Shown piece after piece: positions 34,645 through 41,182 of a DNA stretch of 64,000 bases. This stretch comes from a virus. Every line of letters begins with the position of its first letter. The stretch's first letter is position 1. The notes beneath the pieces were generated by a model, which worked only from the letters and a program-made list of their open reading frames with translations, was not told the origin of the DNA and ran no database searches. The DNA is taken from IMG/VR virus record IMGVR_UViG_3300032322_001107, positions 1 through 64,000 of that record. The stretch is one strand, 5' to 3'. The translations under genes and the position numbers were made by a program.

Positions 34645-34864
34645 ACGGGGACAATATCGGGCGGGACTAACTAAAACGCAACTAGTTTTTTCAAACGAAT
34701 TGATAGAGCCTAATTAGAATTATTACAAATAATACTTGGCAATGTGCGGGAGGGGGGTAGGACACGAATGTCCGAGGGGGTAAGACATCGATGTCCTATG
34801 CCCCAGAAAATCAATTGAAAATAAAACTTGCCTGCGGATTGATCCCGCTCTATTTTTGCCCCTG
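34645..34864. promoter_or_regulatory. divergent control region with tandem operator-like repeats
   Basis: The spacer between the minus-strand gene start (34644) and the plus-strand gene start (34865) holds: an AT dyad ATTATT-ACA-AATAAT (34719-34733); two 21-base direct repeats at 34753-34773 and 34776-34796, each beginning GGGGGTA and containing GACA...TGTC, matching at 17 of 21 positions and spaced 23 bases apart; and a promoter for the 34865 gene (TTGCCT at 34828, 17 bases, TATTTT at 34851). For the minus strand TTGTAA/TATCAA with 17-bp spacing is possible. It has the look of an operator-controlled divergent promoter. Confidence 0.6.
34828..34856 (+). promoter_or_regulatory. predicted promoter for 34865 gene
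   Basis: TTGCCT (34828-34833), a 17-base spacer, and TATTTT (34851-34856). The ATG at 34865 is eight bases beyond the -10, so the transcript would be nearly leaderless, and there is no Shine-Dalgarno sequence. Confidence 0.45.
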
Positions 34865-35218
34865 ATGAACGCATCACCTACACACACACAAACGGGCGCG
34901 GGGGCAACTGCCGCGCAGACAGAGGCTAACTTTAAGGCCACGCTCGCGGGTCTTTTAGCGACTGGTAAAACCGAATCAGAGGCTTATGATATCCTCGCGG
35001 CAGACGGGACAGGGGTTTATTTTTATGACATCCTGCCCCCGAAAACTGTTTCTGTTTCGGAAGCGGAATTCCGCTCTATTGCCAGCACGAAGAACGCCCC
35101 CGCTGTTCGCATGCTCCAAAAGGCTGGGGGAACGGAGGATTCGTTTTCTGTAGTTTATAGGGCATGGGGGCGCGGCCCCGTCATTGACCTGATCCATGAC
35201 TTTGTCCCTATCTTCTAG
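34865..35218 (+). CDS. monocistronic small protein, unknown, possible regulator
   Basis: A 117-residue protein with an Ala/Thr-rich N terminus (HTQTGAGATAAQTEANFK), a helical 'TLAGLLATGKTESEAYDIL' that could be part of a helix-turn-helix, and a C-terminal part ending 'GRGPVIDLIHDFVPIF'. It is the only plus-strand gene between two minus-strand blocks and has its own promoter and terminator. Tandem dyads lie just upstream of it. A transcriptional regulator or a stand-alone accessory gene would fit; sequence alone does not decide. Confidence 0.55.
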   Translation: MNASPTHTQTGAGATAAQTEANFKATLAGLLATGKTESEAYDILAADGTGVYFYDILPPKTVSVSEAEFRSIASTKNAPAVRMLQKAGGTEDSFSVVYRAWGRGPVIDLIHDFVPIF

Positions 35219-35241
35219 GCGCGACCCAGTCTAGTCTTAAG

Positions 35242-35275
35242 ACCCCGTCAGGCGAAAGCTTGGCGGGGTTTTTCT
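35242..35275 (+). terminator. rho-independent terminator
   Basis: ACCCCGTCA pairs with TGGCGGGGT (one wobble) across a ten-base loop, followed by a run of T residues ending near 35273. It lies 23 bases after the 34865 gene and ends its transcript. Confidence 0.85.
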
Positions 35276-35278
35276 TTT

Positions 35279-35883
35279 CGGGTTTCCCCCCTAGCTTCTC
35301 CCGCTGTTCCCCCCTGCATGGTGCGCGTTCGCGTTGCCTTGCATTGTGCGCTTATTCTGTAAGCTTCCGAGGGTCATCATAGCGGACGCCTAATCAAAGC
35401 GTCTCATATGGCCGTATAAGCGGAGACTCATCTATCAGGTCAGGTGCATGGGGCAGGATGGTGCGACAACAGCGAACCAGCTATCAGTGCGGACGGGTGG
35501 ACGGGACGCGCAGGACAGCCAGCCGATAGACGCGAACCCACTCGCAGATCACAGACCCCACCACACCCGTCTCACCCCCGACCTTCTCTTGGCGCGGGCA
35601 CTGCGACTGGGAAAATACCCCCTCTCGAAAATTTTCTGTGCAAAAGTAACCCGTCAAGTAATAATTTATTAGGAACGCTACTACGCTATGGGACGCTATT
35701 TGAGCGTGGTATAGCGTGGACGCTATCGCGCTATCCGCCCTTATAGAGGGGCGGTAAAGCGTAGCGTTGCTTTAATAGGGAATCGTCTTATTAAATCTTG
35801 CGCCCACTTTCTTTAATAGCCCCCACCCCCGTCTTTTCTCTTTATGGAGAACCCCCTACCACCTTGTTTGAATGAACCCCGCT
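35279..35883. other. non-coding stretch of 605 bases
   Basis: No convincing gene is seen here. It holds the 13-mer GTCATCATAGCGG at 35373-35385 (also at 32411-32423), an iteron-like cluster at 35674-35768, and AT-rich blocks on both sides of that cluster (35659-35672, 35770-35795). This is the largest non-coding region in the window and the best place for a replication origin. Confidence 0.6.
35674..35768. repeat. iteron-like ACGCTAT repeats, candidate replication origin
   Basis: Within 95 bases, ACGCTA or ACGCTAT occurs at about 35675, 35683, 35693 and 35720, with a variant GCGCTAT at 35728, and in inverted form (AGCGT, ATAGCGT, AGCGTAGCGT) at 35703, 35711 and 35757-35767. A six-base stem CCGCCC/GGGCGG (35735-35754) follows the copies. 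AT-rich tracts flank the cluster. The arrangement resembles iterons with an adjacent unwinding element, bound by an initiator; the winged-helix protein at 42712-43233 is a candidate binder. Confidence 0.5.
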
Positions 35884-36225
35884 TTAAATATTTTTCTCTG
35901 AAATGTTTTCGGAGATCTTTATGTTATGGGATGTTCCGTTGGAGAACTGGATGCATACCCGTTTTTTGACGGTGGTTGTTTCGGTGATTGAGGTGATTCC
36001 CAGCCAGTTTAGGAGTAGATTGTGTCGGCGTTTGCCCCAGATTTTGCCATTGTTGATCGCTATTTCTCCCTTTGCTAGTCCATCCAGAACACGGGCTTTG
36101 GTGATTATCCCCATTCTTCGGTGGAGGCTGACTCTACAGGTGGGAGCCAGTCCTTCTAGTTCGGGTGTAGCGTCTATTGATTCTTGTTCCCAAGGTTCTG
36201 GTTTGCGGGATTTGGTCGTGGTCAT
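35884..36225 (-). CDS. small basic protein, unknown
   Basis: A 113-residue protein; residues 30-75 (VSLHRRMGIITKARVLDGLA, then GKIWGKRRHNLLLNWLG) look like a DNA-binding domain, and the end is beta-like (KKRVCIQFSNGTSHNIKI). No named family. It is the last gene of the minus-strand block, next to the candidate origin. Confidence 0.5.
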   Translation of the reverse strand: MTTTKSRKPEPWEQESIDATPELEGLAPTCRVSLHRRMGIITKARVLDGLAKGEIAINNGKIWGKRRHNLLLNWLGITSITETTTVKKRVCIQFSNGTSHNIKISENISEKNI

Positions 36226-36251
36226 GTGAGTGGATGGGGCGTAATTGCGTT

Positions 36252-36533
36252 CTATAGCTCTTCTGGGGCGTTTTCTGTCCAGAGACCTATCAAGTCATCG
36301 TAATGGACTACAACGTCTCCTAGGGCTTTCTGGCGCTCTATGTAGTCTGTGGCTTTGGAAAGGACGTAGAAGTAGACTGGGTTTGCCCCGCCTGACCTTC
36401 CTCTGACTGGAACCTTGAAGTTGTGCCATTGCTCTCCTGTCTCTTCGTCTTGGTATTGGGGGATGAAGATAGGGACTTCGGGGTCTTCGGTCTTTTTGAC
36501 TATCCTGTATGCTGTTCTGATGGATACTTTCAT
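36252..36533 (-). CDS. small protein, unknown
   Basis: A 93-residue protein with beta-like N terminus (MKVSIRTAYRIVKKTEDPEV) and 'QDEETGEQWHNFKVPVRGRS'. It ends acidic. No family recognised; the start is the first ATG after the upstream stop with 50 bases between. Confidence 0.5.
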   Translation of the reverse strand: MKVSIRTAYRIVKKTEDPEVPIFIPQYQDEETGEQWHNFKVPVRGRSGGANPVYFYVLSKATDYIERQKALGDVVVHYDDLIGLWTENAPEEL

Positions 36534-36585
36534 GGATTCGGGGTTTGACTGTTAACTACAGGGGTTTATTCAAACCAAAATTGAA

Positions 36586-36882
36586 CTATTGTTCATTTGG
36601 TATGCAATTGTCATCTTCCAAGAAGATTGGGGTAGCGTCTCCGACATTGGCTCCAGCCACGTTGTAGTCGAAGTATTCTAGGGCTTGTTCTTCGTCCATG
36701 CCTTGGTCTATGAAGCATTGGATGGCTTTGGATTTGGAGTAGATGGCCACTGGGGAGTAGTTTAGGTAGCCTATTCCCATAAAGGCTTCTTCTAGGCCGT
36801 CTGCGAATAAGGCGCTCTCTCCCCTTTCTTTTAGGAGCTTGTCTGCTTCTACTGTGGTCATGATTTGCGGGATTAAGGACAT
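36586..36882 (-). CDS. conserved small phage protein, unknown
   Basis: A 98-residue acidic protein with 'FADGLEEAFMGIGY', 'VAIYSKSKAIQCFIDQGM' and 'EQALEYFDYNVAGANVGDAT'. This pattern (an ALFADGxEEA... YD-x(3)-CI... EEA-x-EYF(D/E)-x-NV) recurs in many phages, role unknown. ATG 36882 overlaps the upstream stop by ten bases; an ATG at 36861 is an alternative. Confidence 0.65.
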   Translation of the reverse strand: MSLIPQIMTTVEADKLLKERGESALFADGLEEAFMGIGYLNYSPVAIYSKSKAIQCFIDQGMDEEQALEYFDYNVAGANVGDATPIFLEDDNCIPNEQ

Positions 36883-37064
36883 GATTCGGGGTTTTGGGTA
36901 GCCGCTATGGCCAATTGGCGGAAGTCTTTGAGGAGGCGGTCTAGCTCTTCCAGTATCTTACTATCAGAGGAGGTTATCTGTAGGGGCCAGTCGGCGGTTT
37001 CCCCGCTGTTGCTTCGTATGAAGTCGTGGAGGGCTATTGCTGCTTCTAGTGCTTTGTGGTTCAT
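36873..37064 (-). CDS. small acidic helical protein, unknown
   Basis: A 63-residue helical protein (HKALEAAIALHDFIRSNSG, then KILEELDRLLKDFRQL). ATG 37064 overlaps the preceding stop by four bases. No family recognised. Confidence 0.55.
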   Translation of the reverse strand: MNHKALEAAIALHDFIRSNSGETADWPLQITSSDSKILEELDRLLKDFRQLAIAATQNPESCP

Positions 37065-37249
37065 TCTGATTCGGGGTTGGTCTCAATCGGGCCCAAGGAT
37101 ACAGGTTGTTTGAGCATAAAAGGCCTCTGGTGGGACTTTCTGCTGCTTGGCTTGCGACGATAGCCAACGAGGCACAAAGTCTCTCCTATGGCGTTGTAGA
37201 TGGGAAGTAGCCTACCGTCTTTGAGCAGCTTATTGATCTTTGGGTTCAC
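37061..37249 (-). CDS. small basic protein, unknown
   Basis: A 62-residue basic protein. The start is placed at GTG 37249, which overlaps the end of the 37230 gene by 20 bases; longer frames (ATG 37318, 37408) would overlap that gene by about 90-180 bases. It contains 'KDGRLLPIYNAIGETLCLVG' and a Lys/Arg/Ser-rich patch. No family recognised. Confidence 0.5.
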   Translation of the reverse strand: MNPKINKLLKDGRLLPIYNAIGETLCLVGYRRKPSSRKSHQRPFMLKQPVSLGPIETNPESE

Positions 37250-37388
37250 GTTTCGGGGTTTTGGGGTATGGATTGCTGGGTTGCGGTCTTGCTTGACACC
37301 TATTTGTTTTGCTCGCATAAATAAAATCGTAGTTGTCCCGATACTTCGGCCCATCCACTTTCCTTGGTTTATCTCCCTTACCAGCCAT
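37230..37388 (-). CDS. MAGKGDKPRK-type small phage protein
   Basis: A 52-residue protein opening MAGKGDKPRKVDGPKYRDNY, the signature of a widely distributed family of tiny phage proteins of unknown role. The rest is basic and Pro-rich. ATG 37388 follows directly after the stop of the upstream gene (TAGATG). The family resemblance is strong even though the frame is short. Confidence 0.7.
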   Translation of the reverse strand: MAGKGDKPRKVDGPKYRDNYDFIYASKTNRCQARPQPSNPYPKTPKREPKDQ

Positions 37389-37586
37389 CTAAAACTCCAG
37401 TGGGTCAATAACCCAGCCTAGTTGGGGATGGCGGTCTATGATTCGGCGTTGTAGCCCCTTAACGAAGTCTTCTCCTGACTCCTTGATGTCGCTATCCAGC
37501 CAGTCGCGAGTGGATTCCAACAGTGTTCTTAACGTGGATTCGGCGTGGGCTAGATCGTCGTTAAGCTGTGTAATTGTATTATTCAT
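37389..37586 (-). CDS. small acidic helical protein, unknown
   Basis: A 65-residue protein, acidic and helical (QLNDDLAHAESTLRTLLEST), with a 'RRIIDRHPQLGWV' end. Its stop abuts the start of the 37230 gene. No family recognised. Confidence 0.55.
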   Translation of the reverse strand: MNNTITQLNDDLAHAESTLRTLLESTRDWLDSDIKESGEDFVKGLQRRIIDRHPQLGWVIDPLEF

Positions 37587-37657
37587 GTGAGAGGTTGGGG
37601 CGGGAGATAGGTCGAATTACCCCCCACCCCGTTGTCGGCGCAAACCAAACGACAAAT

Positions 37658-37870
37658 TTAGAATGCCTCGTCTACTTCCTCTTCCTTCTTGTAAGGAGGA
37701 GAGAACTTAAGGCTGACGTAGTCCACTCCCTTTTGGGACTTCTGTTTCCAGCCCGCAACGTCGAGGAGGACTCCATTGACCATCACCTTACCCTTGTGGG
37801 TCGGGGCTTTGGGGTTATCACTTTTGTTCGGGAACAATGCTCCCGAATTATCTTTTTGTTGGTTATTCAT
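37658..37870 (-). CDS. DUF736-like small protein
   Basis: A 70-residue protein with 'NSGALFPNKSDNPKAPTHKG', then 'VLLDVAGWKQKSQKGVDYV' and 'SLKFSPPYKK'. This order, N-(T/S)-GALF-N ... G-x(6)-AW-K ... G-x-x-Y-(L/V)-SL-F, is that of DUF736, thought to be a small single-domain beta protein often carried with replication or mobile modules. ATG 37870 is used. Confidence 0.65.
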   Translation of the reverse strand: MNNQQKDNSGALFPNKSDNPKAPTHKGKVMVNGVLLDVAGWKQKSQKGVDYVSLKFSPPYKKEEEVDEAF

Positions 37871-37877
37871 AGTTATT

Positions 37878-38375
37878 TTATTTCTTTATTATCTCTTCAC
37901 TAATGGCCAGTAGGTCTACTGTAGGTACTACGGTCATCAGATCTTGTCTACCAGTTCTCTGGTAAAGTTTATAGACCTCTGGTTCGGCGCTGCGTTCATC
38001 TTTTTCTGTCAGCCCTTCGATGTAGGGCATGAGGGAACGTCTGTTAACGACGATCCAGTAGCGTCTGGTTTCAAAGACGATATAGTCGGCCTCTCCATAG
38101 AGCCATCCCAGTTCTCCGTGGACGTTGCGGAGTTCGACGTAATGCATGCGGTCTGTGGGTTCGGGATTTTCCCGCTTCCACTTCTTCATCGCCTTAACAT
38201 CGTAACGCTTACCGTCTGACTCCACATCCCAATGTTCTTTCATGTCCTGTTCAGGAGTTGAGAATGTAGGATTGTTTAGCAGTTCGGCAAAGCGTTGTTC
38301 GGCTTTTTGCCCGATTTCATAGCATGATTGGGTTGTTTCATAGCATGACGGGGTTGTTTCGCAGTATGTATTCAT
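37878..38375 (-). CDS. PD-(D/E)XK-type endonuclease-like protein
   Basis: A 165-residue protein with a Cys/Thr repeat at the N terminus (TYCETTPSCYETTQSCYE), a helix with E26 (QKAEQRFAELL), the nuclease-like block 'HWDVESDGKRYDVKAMKKW' containing D50 and D59-x-K61, and a late 'WLYGEADYIVF' / 'YWIVVNRRSL'. This fits a compact PD-(D/E)XK nuclease. ATG 38375; an in-frame ATG 36 bases upstream overlaps the previous gene more. Target unknown. Confidence 0.6.
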   Translation of the reverse strand: MNTYCETTPSCYETTQSCYEIGQKAEQRFAELLNNPTFSTPEQDMKEHWDVESDGKRYDVKAMKKWKRENPEPTDRMHYVELRNVHGELGWLYGEADYIVFETRRYWIVVNRRSLMPYIEGLTEKDERSAEPEVYKLYQRTGRQDLMTVVPTVDLLAISEEIIKK

Positions 38376-38382
38376 AGAAGGT

Positions 38383-38580
38383 TTAGACGCTGTAGTTTTG
38401 GAAACGTTCAAAGTTTATTGCCATACACCGCATGGCCTTTCCATCATTCCCCACATCCTTGGCCCAGACAGCATTATCGCTCACCACCCCGTATTCTTGG
38501 AGGAAGTTCATTACTTTAACTTCGTCCTCAGATCGGGTTTTGATCCACCTCTCTAGCTTATTCCCAGTATAGGAGGGCAT
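38383..38580 (-). CDS. small protein, unknown
   Basis: A 65-residue protein (WIKTRSEDEVKVMNFLQEYG...CMAINFERFQNYSV) with a helical first half. The ATG at 38580 gives 'MPSYTGNK'; a further ATG three codons upstream is in frame. It overlaps the membrane peptide gene before it by 23 bases. No family recognised. Confidence 0.5.
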   Translation of the reverse strand: MPSYTGNKLERWIKTRSEDEVKVMNFLQEYGVVSDNAVWAKDVGNDGKAMRCMAINFERFQNYSV

Positions 38581-38653
38581 AGATACCATAGGAGAATGTT
38601 CCCCAAAAGATAATGGCTAGGACGGATGCTGCGACTATTGTGGTTAGCTTCAT
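38558..38653 (-). CDS. 31-residue membrane peptide
   Basis: One hydrophobic helix (LTTIVAASVLAIIFWGTFSY) with a short tail. ATG 38653 overlaps the preceding stop (ATGA). One of a series of tiny membrane proteins between 38558 and 39255. Confidence 0.55.
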   Translation of the reverse strand: MKLTTIVAASVLAIIFWGTFSYGIYALLYWE

Positions 38654-38739
38654 TGTGGTTTGATTCGGTCTTTGATGACCTTGAGGGCTACAATAAGCAT
38701 AGCCCCCCAGAAAACAATAGCTACAAATGAGTCAACCAT
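38650..38739 (-). CDS. 29-residue membrane peptide
   Basis: One hydrophobic helix (SFVAIVFWGAMLIVALKV) and a basic end (KDRIKPQ). Coupled to the next gene by ATGA. Function unknown. Confidence 0.55.
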   Translation of the reverse strand: MVDSFVAIVFWGAMLIVALKVIKDRIKPQ

Positions 38740-38758
38740 TGAGATAATTAGTCAACCA

Positions 38759-38842
38759 TCAGTCAAGATGCTTGCCTGTGATTTTCCACCAGCCGATAAA
38801 CAAACAGGCCAGCATTGCGTAGATAGATCCTATAGCTTCCAT
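38759..38842 (-). CDS. 27-residue membrane peptide
   Basis: One hydrophobic helix (AIGSIYAMLACLFIGWW) with a basic end (KITGKHLD). It ends in TGATGG before the next small gene. Its start lies directly after the hairpin at 38852-38878. Confidence 0.45.
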   Translation of the reverse strand: MEAIGSIYAMLACLFIGWWKITGKHLD

Positions 38843-38851
38843 AAAATAAAT

Positions 38852-38878
38852 AGGGAGGAGGCTAATTGCCCCCTCCCT
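38852..38878 (-). terminator. possible minus-strand terminator or attenuator
   Basis: AGGGAGGAGGC pairs with GCCCCCTCCCT (one mismatch in 11 bp) across a five-base loop. On the minus strand the stem is followed by a T-rich stretch (TATTTATTTTA) that runs into the start of the 38759-38842 gene, so it may attenuate rather than end transcription. Confidence 0.5.
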
Positions 38879-38881
38879 TTG

Positions 38882-38913
38882 TTTCTGTAGTTTGAACCCG
38901 TTGTCTACAGAAA
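38882..38913. other. 9-bp inverted repeat at the end of the 38905 gene
   Basis: TTTCTGTAG (38882-38890) and CTACAGAAA (38905-38913) are perfect inverted repeats 14 bases apart. The right arm includes the stop codon of the 38905-39045 gene. Confidence 0.5.
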
Positions 38914-39045
38914 GAGATACGCAAACCAGCGGCACAACCCGAAACAGTTGGGTTTATCCTGCTTCGTTTTGAGTCGCGGGGCGTAGCCAATCCCCCCATA
39001 AGGGCCGTAGACAATACCGAATTCATTAGTGTAGTAGTTATTCAA
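38905..39045 (-). CDS. 46-residue protein, TTG start
   Basis: The product reads NNYYTNEFGIVYGPYGG near the start and ends in an aromatic helix (CRWFAYLFL). The TTG at 39045 is preceded by AAAGGAGG nine bases away, an excellent ribosome site that is the main evidence. No family recognised. It may be Gly/Tyr-rich and membrane-associated. Confidence 0.5.
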   Translation of the reverse strand: MNNYYTNEFGIVYGPYGGIGYAPRLKTKQDKPNCFGLCRWFAYLFL

Positions 39046-39096
39046 TTCCTTTCCACCTCCTTTCTGTAAAAGAACGAAGCTGGAATTATGCCAGAA

Positions 39097-39255
39097 TTAC
39101 TTGGTTCCGTAAAGCGTTACCCAAAGCAATCCCCATTGGGAGAAACAATATCCTCCCCAGACAACTGACAGGGCGTAGTTTCCGCGCACAGCTTGCTCTA
39201 GAGAGACAATACCATAGCAGATACCTACCGCCCCAATCAGCCAGATGCTAGTCAT
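39097..39255 (-). CDS. 52-residue membrane protein
   Basis: Two hydrophobic segments (SIWLIGAVGICYGIVSL and LSVVWGGYCFSQWGLLW) separated by a short polar turn, so probably a two-helix membrane protein. ATG 39255 overlaps the upstream stop (ATGA). Function unknown; a holin-like role cannot be excluded but is not supported by position. Confidence 0.55.
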   Translation of the reverse strand: MTSIWLIGAVGICYGIVSLEQAVRGNYALSVVWGGYCFSQWGLLWVTLYGTK

Positions 39256-39503
39256 TCAGAAGACTCTTCTTTGACTTCTTCTTGTTTCGTCGTGGTGGAT
39301 TCCTTGAGAGACTTGAGGACTTCTTCCATGCCATCATAGGTAAGAAGAACGTCCACAGGATCAGAGTCTTTGCGCTCTCCTTGGATCATCACGATGTTAT
39401 CGGTGCCGCCGTTAAGCAGTGTGTAGTCCTTGGCCACATAGGCGCTGTTCACGCGATTAGTAAGCACTTCGGACGGGTCTTGTTGTTTGGTTTCTTCACT
39501 CAT
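39252..39503 (-). CDS. small acidic protein, unknown
   Basis: An 83-residue acidic protein (TNRVNSAYVAKDYTLLNGG, then 'LLTYDGMEEVLKSLKEST' and a Glu-rich tail). Linked by ATGA on both sides. No family recognised. Confidence 0.55.
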   Translation of the reverse strand: MSEETKQQDPSEVLTNRVNSAYVAKDYTLLNGGTDNIVMIQGERKDSDPVDVLLTYDGMEEVLKSLKESTTTKQEEVKEESSE

Positions 39504-39721
39504 AGATTTATTTGGTAGTCTTCGCTGAATCGGACGAATAGATTTCCGTCCATGTACATATGGTCGAGGTGGACTGGCTCTTTGTCAACCCGCCAAAGAA
39601 ACATTGCCTTTCCTTCTCCGACTCGTTCGGTTGTGATGTAGCCTTCGTAGTCATGTTCAAACTGCGAACACTCTTTCCAGCCACTGACCATTTCAAAGAC
39701 TTTGGATAGTCCTTCGCTCAT
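39500..39721 (-). CDS. small protein, unknown
   Basis: A 73-residue protein (SEGLSKVFEMVSGWKECSQF) ending in 'DGNLFVRFSEDYQINL'. ATG 39721 is chosen; the open frame further upstream runs into the deaminase region and lacks a start. No family recognised. Confidence 0.5.
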   Translation of the reverse strand: MSEGLSKVFEMVSGWKECSQFEHDYEGYITTERVGEGKAMFLWRVDKEPVHLDHMYMDGNLFVRFSEDYQINL

Positions 39722-39755
39722 AATTTGGTTAATAGAGACGAGGATTCGGGGGATG

Positions 39756-40205
39756 TCAAGAGAAAATAACGCGAACCTCAGCTTCGTCAAACATCTGGAG
39801 AGCGGCTTTGAAGGAGTCGGCCCAACGCTCGTAGCTATCAAGATGGGCGTTGAATGGGCAATACACATCTTTAATTCCAGACTGAATAATAGACGCCGCA
39901 CAATGGGCACATGGCTGGAATGGCCAGACAAAGAGAGAGTAGCCTTTAAGTGGTTCTTTAGCAGACAAGATGGCGTTCATCTCGGCGTGGATTGTGTAGA
40001 GAAGTTTGATGTCCCGATTTACAATCCGCTCATGGCAATCCTCTACTCCTCTAGGAAATCCATTGAATCCCACAGATGCTATGGTTCGGTCTGGTCGGAC
40101 GATGACCGCGCCCACTCTGCTGCTGGAATCTTTGCTCCATGTGGAGACTTCTTCAGCTAACTTGATAAACCGCGCAACCCACTTGTCTTCAATTGTTTTC
40201 ATCAA
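39756..40205 (-). CDS. dCMP deaminase
   Basis: The 149-residue protein is a deoxycytidylate deaminase: 'HAEMNAI' supplies H73 and the proton-shuttling E75, and 'PCAHCA' supplies C99 and C102, the zinc ligands. It converts dCMP to dUMP for dTMP synthesis. A flanking 'VGAVIVRPDR' and 'GFNGFPRG' are typical of the ComEB-type family. No thymidylate synthase or dUTPase is visible in this window. Confidence 0.9.
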   Translation of the reverse strand: MMKTIEDKWVARFIKLAEEVSTWSKDSSSRVGAVIVRPDRTIASVGFNGFPRGVEDCHERIVNRDIKLLYTIHAEMNAILSAKEPLKGYSLFVWPFQPCAHCAASIIQSGIKDVYCPFNAHLDSYERWADSFKAALQMFDEAEVRVIFS

Positions 40206-40452
40206 CTTGGAATCCTTTGCTTTCTAGCTTCTTAACCATAGAAGAAATCATAGTGGACTTGAGCTTGCGTTCGTAAGCTTCTTTACTTCTCCACATCTTA
40301 ACTTCCGAAATTAGTAGATCAATTGAGATAATCGGGCTTTCTCCCTCAAAGGTCTGATATTCAGCAAGTAGTTGCTTGATTTCATCAATCTGCGAGCAGG
40401 AAGGGCACGGTATGTAGTCTTTTCCATTACTTCCGTTGAGTAGGTCAATCAT
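40189..40452 (-). CDS. small helical protein, unknown
   Basis: An 87-residue protein with a CPSC pair at the N terminus (YIPCPSCSQIDEIKQLL) and a helical remainder (KLKSTMISSMVKKLESKG). ATG 40452 overlaps the zincin gene stop by eight bases. The CxxC could bind a metal. No family recognised. Confidence 0.55.
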   Translation of the reverse strand: MIDLLNGSNGKDYIPCPSCSQIDEIKQLLAEYQTFEGESPIISIDLLISEVKMWRSKEAYERKLKSTMISSMVKKLESKGFQVDENN

Positions 40453-41023
40453 AGTATGGATCTGTTAATTTGGCTGGGGGGAACAGCGCAGTCTTTAGGG
40501 GGATGATTTTTTCGGGCATCAGGCTCCAGATGCGGGTGGTTTCGTAGCTCTTCTTGCACCACTTGCGATTGTTGAACATCCAGTGATAGCCCAAGATGTA
40601 GGCGTTAGCCATCTGGGCATAGCGTTTAAGATCTACGGGTAGTTTATTGCGGGCAAGCTTCCGCACAGACCTTTTCTCGCAATCCCACTCCAGTTCAACA
40701 ACGAGTCGGATATACTTATCCACATATTCTACTTTTTTGCCAGCAAGCCATTCATCCAACTTTCCAAGGGCGTCCTCCCTGACATCGTGCCACTTGGGTC
40801 TTTGGAGTTGCTGGTCTAGGTGACAGGTCTCATGGACAAAGACATCAAGCCATGTAGATAGCGGGCGTTTGGTGGCTATGCGTAACTCTTTGTCATCCGC
40901 CCACCCTACAGAGGTGGCTTTGCCCGTGATGAGGTATTTCTGGGGAACAAACGAAAGTTTGAACTGGCGGTATTTAAGGATGGCCCGCCCTAGAAAGTTG
41001 ATTGTCGCCTGATCCATCGTCAC
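40445..41023 (-). CDS. putative zincin metallopeptidase-like protein
   Basis: The 192-residue protein has 'WLDVFVHETCHLDQQL': HETCH at 64-68 is a zinc-binding HExxH motif, followed by D70. A later acidic block (VELEWDCEKRSVR) could give the third ligand. Phage proteins with this layout are common but uncharacterised. The substrate is unknown. It is coupled to both neighbours by short overlaps. Confidence 0.65.
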   Translation of the reverse strand: MTMDQATINFLGRAILKYRQFKLSFVPQKYLITGKATSVGWADDKELRIATKRPLSTWLDVFVHETCHLDQQLQRPKWHDVREDALGKLDEWLAGKKVEYVDKYIRLVVELEWDCEKRSVRKLARNKLPVDLKRYAQMANAYILGYHWMFNNRKWCKKSYETTRIWSLMPEKIIPLKTALFPPAKLTDPYYD

Positions 41024-41172
41024 TCTTCTTCGACATCGGTTTCATCAATTTGTTCAAATAGCTTTCTGATAGGATTGTCGCAAAAGCCTTCTTCTTGTTC
41101 TGGAAATGGCATCAGAACCCCCGTGTCATCGTAGGCGACTTTTAGATCAGCATCGAATTGGCTCTGGTTCAT
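41020..41172 (-). CDS. small acidic protein, unknown
   Basis: A 50-residue acidic protein (NQSQFDADLKVAYDDTGVLM ... EQIDETDVEEE). ATG 41172 is used; an upstream frame reaches 41208 but would overlap the previous gene by 26 bases. No family recognised. Confidence 0.45.
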   Translation of the reverse strand: MNQSQFDADLKVAYDDTGVLMPFPEQEEGFCDNPIRKLFEQIDETDVEEE

Positions 41173-41182
41173 TTGCCCTATA

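Noticed and set aside
35448-35672. 74-codon plus-strand frame next to the iteron-like cluster
   Set aside because: No ribosome site and no family resemblance; overlapping frames are also open, and it lies in a region whose other content is regulatory.
35279-35883. Possible tRNA or ribosomal RNA in the largest spacer
   Set aside because: No cloverleaf or anticodon arm could be built and no rRNA-like sequence is present.
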